Assembly (NCBI RefSeq): GCF_030866805.1
Contig: NZ_CP133019.1
Location: 2,294,001-2,358,000 of the forward strand
From: Microbacterium terrisoli
Lineage (GTDB): Bacteria; Actinomycetota; Actinomycetes; Actinomycetales; Microbacteriaceae
Length of the DNA: 64,000 nt
Reading direction: 5' to 3'
Positions 61,921 through 64,000 of this stretch are shown here, piece after piece. The translations under genes were made by a program, and so were the position numbers. Position 1 is the stretch's first letter. Every line of letters begins with the position of its first letter. The notes below the pieces were generated by a model, which saw only the letters and a program-made list of their open reading frames with translations, ran no database searches and was not told the DNA's origin.

Positions 61921-63435
61921 TCAGCCGACCCGGTACGGTCCGAGCTGTGACGCCAGGTGCTCGCCGACGTGCACGTGCAGCAGCGTGCCACCGGGCTCGT
62001 GGCTCTGCGACACGATGATCCCCGATTCGTGCGCGGCGGCCACCAGGTCGCCGCGGTCGTAAGGGACGAGGGCCGTGATCTCCACCGCCGGCAGGGGCAG
62101 CGTCTGCTCGATGCGCTCGCGCAGCACGTCCACCCCCTCGCCGGTGCGGCTGGAGACGAACATCGCATCCGGCTCGAGTCCGCGCAGCACGAGACGTGTG
62201 TCGTCCGAGACGAGGTCCGCCTTGTTGAACACGACGATCTCGGGGATGTCCCGCCCGCCCACGTCGCCGATGACATCGCGCACCGTCGCCAGCTGTGCGG
62301 CCGGATCGGGGTGCGCAGCGTCCACGACGTGCACGATCACGTCGGCATCGGCGACCTCTTCGAGGGTCGAACGGAACGCCTCGACCAGCTGGTGCGGCAG
62401 ATTGCGCACGAACCCGACGGTGTCGGTCAGGGTGTAGACGCGACCGTCTGCCGCCTCGGACCGGCGGACGGTGGCATCCAGCGTCGCGAACAGCGCGTTC
62501 TCGACCAGCACACCGGCGCTGGTCAGACGGTTCAGCAGGCTGGACTTGCCCGCGTTCGTGTACCCGGCGATGGCCACCGACGGCACCGTGTGCCGTTTGC
62601 GCTCGGCGCGCTTGGCCTCTCGGGCCGGCCCGAAGTCCTTGATCTGGCGGCGCAGCAGCGCCATCCGCGTACGGATGCGACGACGGTCCAGCTCGATCTT
62701 GGTCTCACCGGGTCCGCGCGAGCCCATTCCCGCACCGCCGGCGCCGACCTGGCCACCGGCCTGACGGCTCATCGAATCACCCCAGCCACGCAGGCGCGGC
62801 AGCAGGTATTCCAGCTGCGCGAGCTCGACCTGCGCCTTGCCCTCACGGCTCTTGGCGTGCTGGCTGAAGATGTCCAGGATGACGGTGGTCCGGTCGATGA
62901 CCTTGACCTTCACGACATCTTCCAGCGCACGCCGCTGGCTCGGGGCCAGCTCGGTGTCGGCGATCACGGTATCGGCGCCCAGGGCCGCCACCGCATCGCG
63001 CAGCTCCTGCGCCTTGCCGCGACCGACGTAGGTCGCGGGGTCCGGATGCGGGCGCCGCTGCAGCAGACCGTCGAGAACGACGGCTCCCGCCGTCTCGGCG
63101 AGCGCGGCCAGCTCACGCAGCGAATTCTCCGCGTCTTCGGTGGCGCCCTGCGGGTGCACGCCGACCAGGATCACGTTCTCCAGACGCAGCTGGCGGTACT
63201 CGACCTCGGTGACGTCTTCGAGCTCGGTCGACAGCCCCTGCACACGGCGCAGCGCCGCGCGCTCCTCACGATCCCACTGCTCTCCGTTGAAAGCCGTGTC
63301 GGAGCCGTCGCCGGCCGCGGTCGCGGCATCCTGCAGCGCTTGCGCCGCGCCGAACACCCTCACGCCCGAGTGCGCGTCAGCGTGCGCGAGCACCCGGTCC
63401 ACCGGGTCGACGGGCTCGGAACGGGTCTCATCCAT
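61921..63435 (-). CDS. hflX: GTPase HflX
   Basis: A 504-residue ribosome-splitting GTPase. The N-terminal HflX domain has VILVGVHPQG and YVGRGKAQELRDAV; GSRGPGETKIELDRRRI joins it to the G domain with P-loop AGYTNAGKSSLLNRL, DTVGF and FNKADL. ATG at 63435 fits a leaderless promoter (longer reading from 63459 is less likely). HflX rescues stalled or hibernating ribosomes in other bacteria. Confidence 0.94.
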   Translation of the reverse strand: MDETRSEPVDPVDRVLAHADAHSGVRVFGAAQALQDAATAAGDGSDTAFNGEQWDREERAALRRVQGLSTELEDVTEVEYRQLRLENVILVGVHPQGATEDAENSLRELAALAETAGAVVLDGLLQRRPHPDPATYVGRGKAQELRDAVAALGADTVIADTELAPSQRRALEDVVKVKVIDRTTVILDIFSQHAKSREGKAQVELAQLEYLLPRLRGWGDSMSRQAGGQVGAGGAGMGSRGPGETKIELDRRRIRTRMALLRRQIKDFGPAREAKRAERKRHTVPSVAIAGYTNAGKSSLLNRLTSAGVLVENALFATLDATVRRSEAADGRVYTLTDTVGFVRNLPHQLVEAFRSTLEEVADADVIVHVVDAAHPDPAAQLATVRDVIGDVGGRDIPEIVVFNKADLVSDDTRLVLRGLEPDAMFVSSRTGEGVDVLRERIEQTLPLPAVEITALVPYDRGDLVAAAHESGIIVSQSHEPGGTLLHVHVGEHLASQLGPYRVG

Positions 63436-63448
63436 TTGTAAAACTCTA
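63436..63448 (-). promoter_or_regulatory. Leaderless -10 of hflX
   Basis: TAGAGT (63448-63443, minus strand), seven bases (TTTACAA), ATG at 63435. Confidence 0.6.
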
Positions 63449-63475
63449 GCCTGGGGCACACGCCCCTCCTTCCGC

Positions 63476-63489
63476 TACTCTGAAGCATC
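63476..63489 (+). promoter_or_regulatory. Possible leaderless -10 of the methyltransferase gene
   Basis: TACTCT (63476-63481), eight bases, ATG at 63490. Divergent from hflX, with 54 nt between the starts. Confidence 0.45.
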
Positions 63490-64000
63490 ATGGGCAGTGA
63501 CCACTACTTCAGCGCGTCTCCTGCCAGCGCCGAGAACCTCCGTCAGATCTCCGCCCACTTGGCGGGGCGCGACGTCCAGGTCACGACCGCCGGCGGAGTG
63601 TTCAGTCCGGATCGAGTGGATGCCGGAACCCAAGTGCTCCTGGCGAACACCCCTCCGCCTCCTCCGGGCGGCGACATCCTCGATCTGGGTTGCGGCTGGG
63701 GTCCTGTCTCTCTGTCGGTGGCCATGGACTCGCCGCACGCCACCGTGTGGGCAGTGGACGTGAACGAACGCGCCCTCGATCTCGTGCGCCGCAATGCCGA
63801 ACGTCTCGGCCTTGCCAACATCAACGCCGTCACACCCGACGATGTTCCCGCAGACGTCGTGTTCCGCGGCATCCGGTCCAATCCCCCGATCCGGGTCGGC
63901 AAGAGCGTGCTGCACGACATGCTGCTGCGGTGGATCCCGCGTCTGGACGAGCGCGGCGACGGCTGGTTCGTCGTGCAGCGCAACCTGGGCTCGGACTCAC
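63490..64000 (+). CDS. RsmC-like class I methyltransferase (3' end outside window)
   Basis: 170 residues are visible before the window ends. The AdoMet motif is ILDLGCGWGPVSLSVA, motif II VWAVDVNERALDLV, and the catalytic motif RSNPPIRVG (N-P-P type) marks methyltransferases that act on exocyclic amino groups, such as RsmC which methylates G1207 of 16S rRNA. The precise substrate is not proved. Confidence 0.82.
   Translation, partial: MGSDHYFSASPASAENLRQISAHLAGRDVQVTTAGGVFSPDRVDAGTQVLLANTPPPPPGGDILDLGCGWGPVSLSVAMDSPHATVWAVDVNERALDLVRRNAERLGLANINAVTPDDVPADVVFRGIRSNPPIRVGKSVLHDMLLRWIPRLDERGDGWFVVQRNLGSDS

Overview
The window looks like chromosomal core DNA from a high-GC actinobacterium of the family Microbacteriaceae, most likely Microbacterium or a close relative. 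The evidence is the strong G/C bias at third codon positions, the many GTG starts, the rRNA sequences, the bifunctional-type PriA, the overlapping gene pairs and the many leaderless promoters (TANNNT followed 6-8 nt later by ATG/GTG). No prophage, insertion sequence, CRISPR array or plasmid gene was seen. From memory, gene order largely follows the Mycobacterium tuberculosis infC-rpmI-rplT / pheST / argCJBDF..H / tyrS / TPR / HAD / tlyA-nadK-recN / pyrG-nudix-xerD / parA-scpAB-rluB-cmk-der block.

Layout. 1-23 is the 5' part of a tRNA-Pro on the minus strand. 251-1326 holds an acetyltransferase and an S4 RNA-binding protein (plus strand). 1413-18951 is a long minus-strand run read from right to left: a TPR protein with an extraordinary GDRP(R/Y) repeat, a HAD phosphatase, a small protein, tlyA, nadK, recN, pyrG, a NUDIX hydrolase, xerD, parA, scpA, scpB, rluB, tyrA, cmk, der and a NUDIX-NYN fusion. 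19028-24270 is a complete rrn operon (16S-23S-5S, minus strand, no spacer tRNA) with two tandem promoters at 24508-24593 and a perfect hairpin terminator. 24791-29620 holds a CaiB-type CoA transferase, a DUF4184 membrane protein, tyrS, a membrane protein and a SatD-family regulator with a visible operator. 29748-36580 is the arginine operon argC-J-B-D-F-H, without argR or argG.

36826-40909 has an epimerase, a dienelactone hydrolase and a two-gene ABC exporter. 40928-44523 is pheST. 44581-48010 is a GluABCD-type amino-acid importer. 48096-50270 is tsnR-like rRNA methyltransferase, rplT, rpmI and infC; infC appears to start with AUC. 50499-54933 has a DUF1844 protein, a histidine-rich SseB protein and hisC-hisB-hisH-priA. 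55027-56355 is a LysM protein divergent from lexA, an arrangement typical of SOS division inhibitors. 56426-59754 is metF-metE behind a structured leader. 60022-64000 has an S9 peptidase, hflX and a partial RsmC-like methyltransferase.

Functionally the window combines translation and ribosome biogenesis (rrn, tyrS, pheST, infC, L20, L35, der, hflX, rluB, tlyA, RNA methyltransferases), chromosome maintenance (xerD, parA, scpAB, recN, lexA) and amino-acid biosynthesis (arg, his, tyr, met). The most unusual items are the GDRP-repeat TPR protein just behind the rrn terminator, the SatD operator/promoter, the structured metF leader, an in-frame palindromic insertion in argC, the NUDIX-NYN fusion, and the AUC start of infC with a hairpin just upstream.
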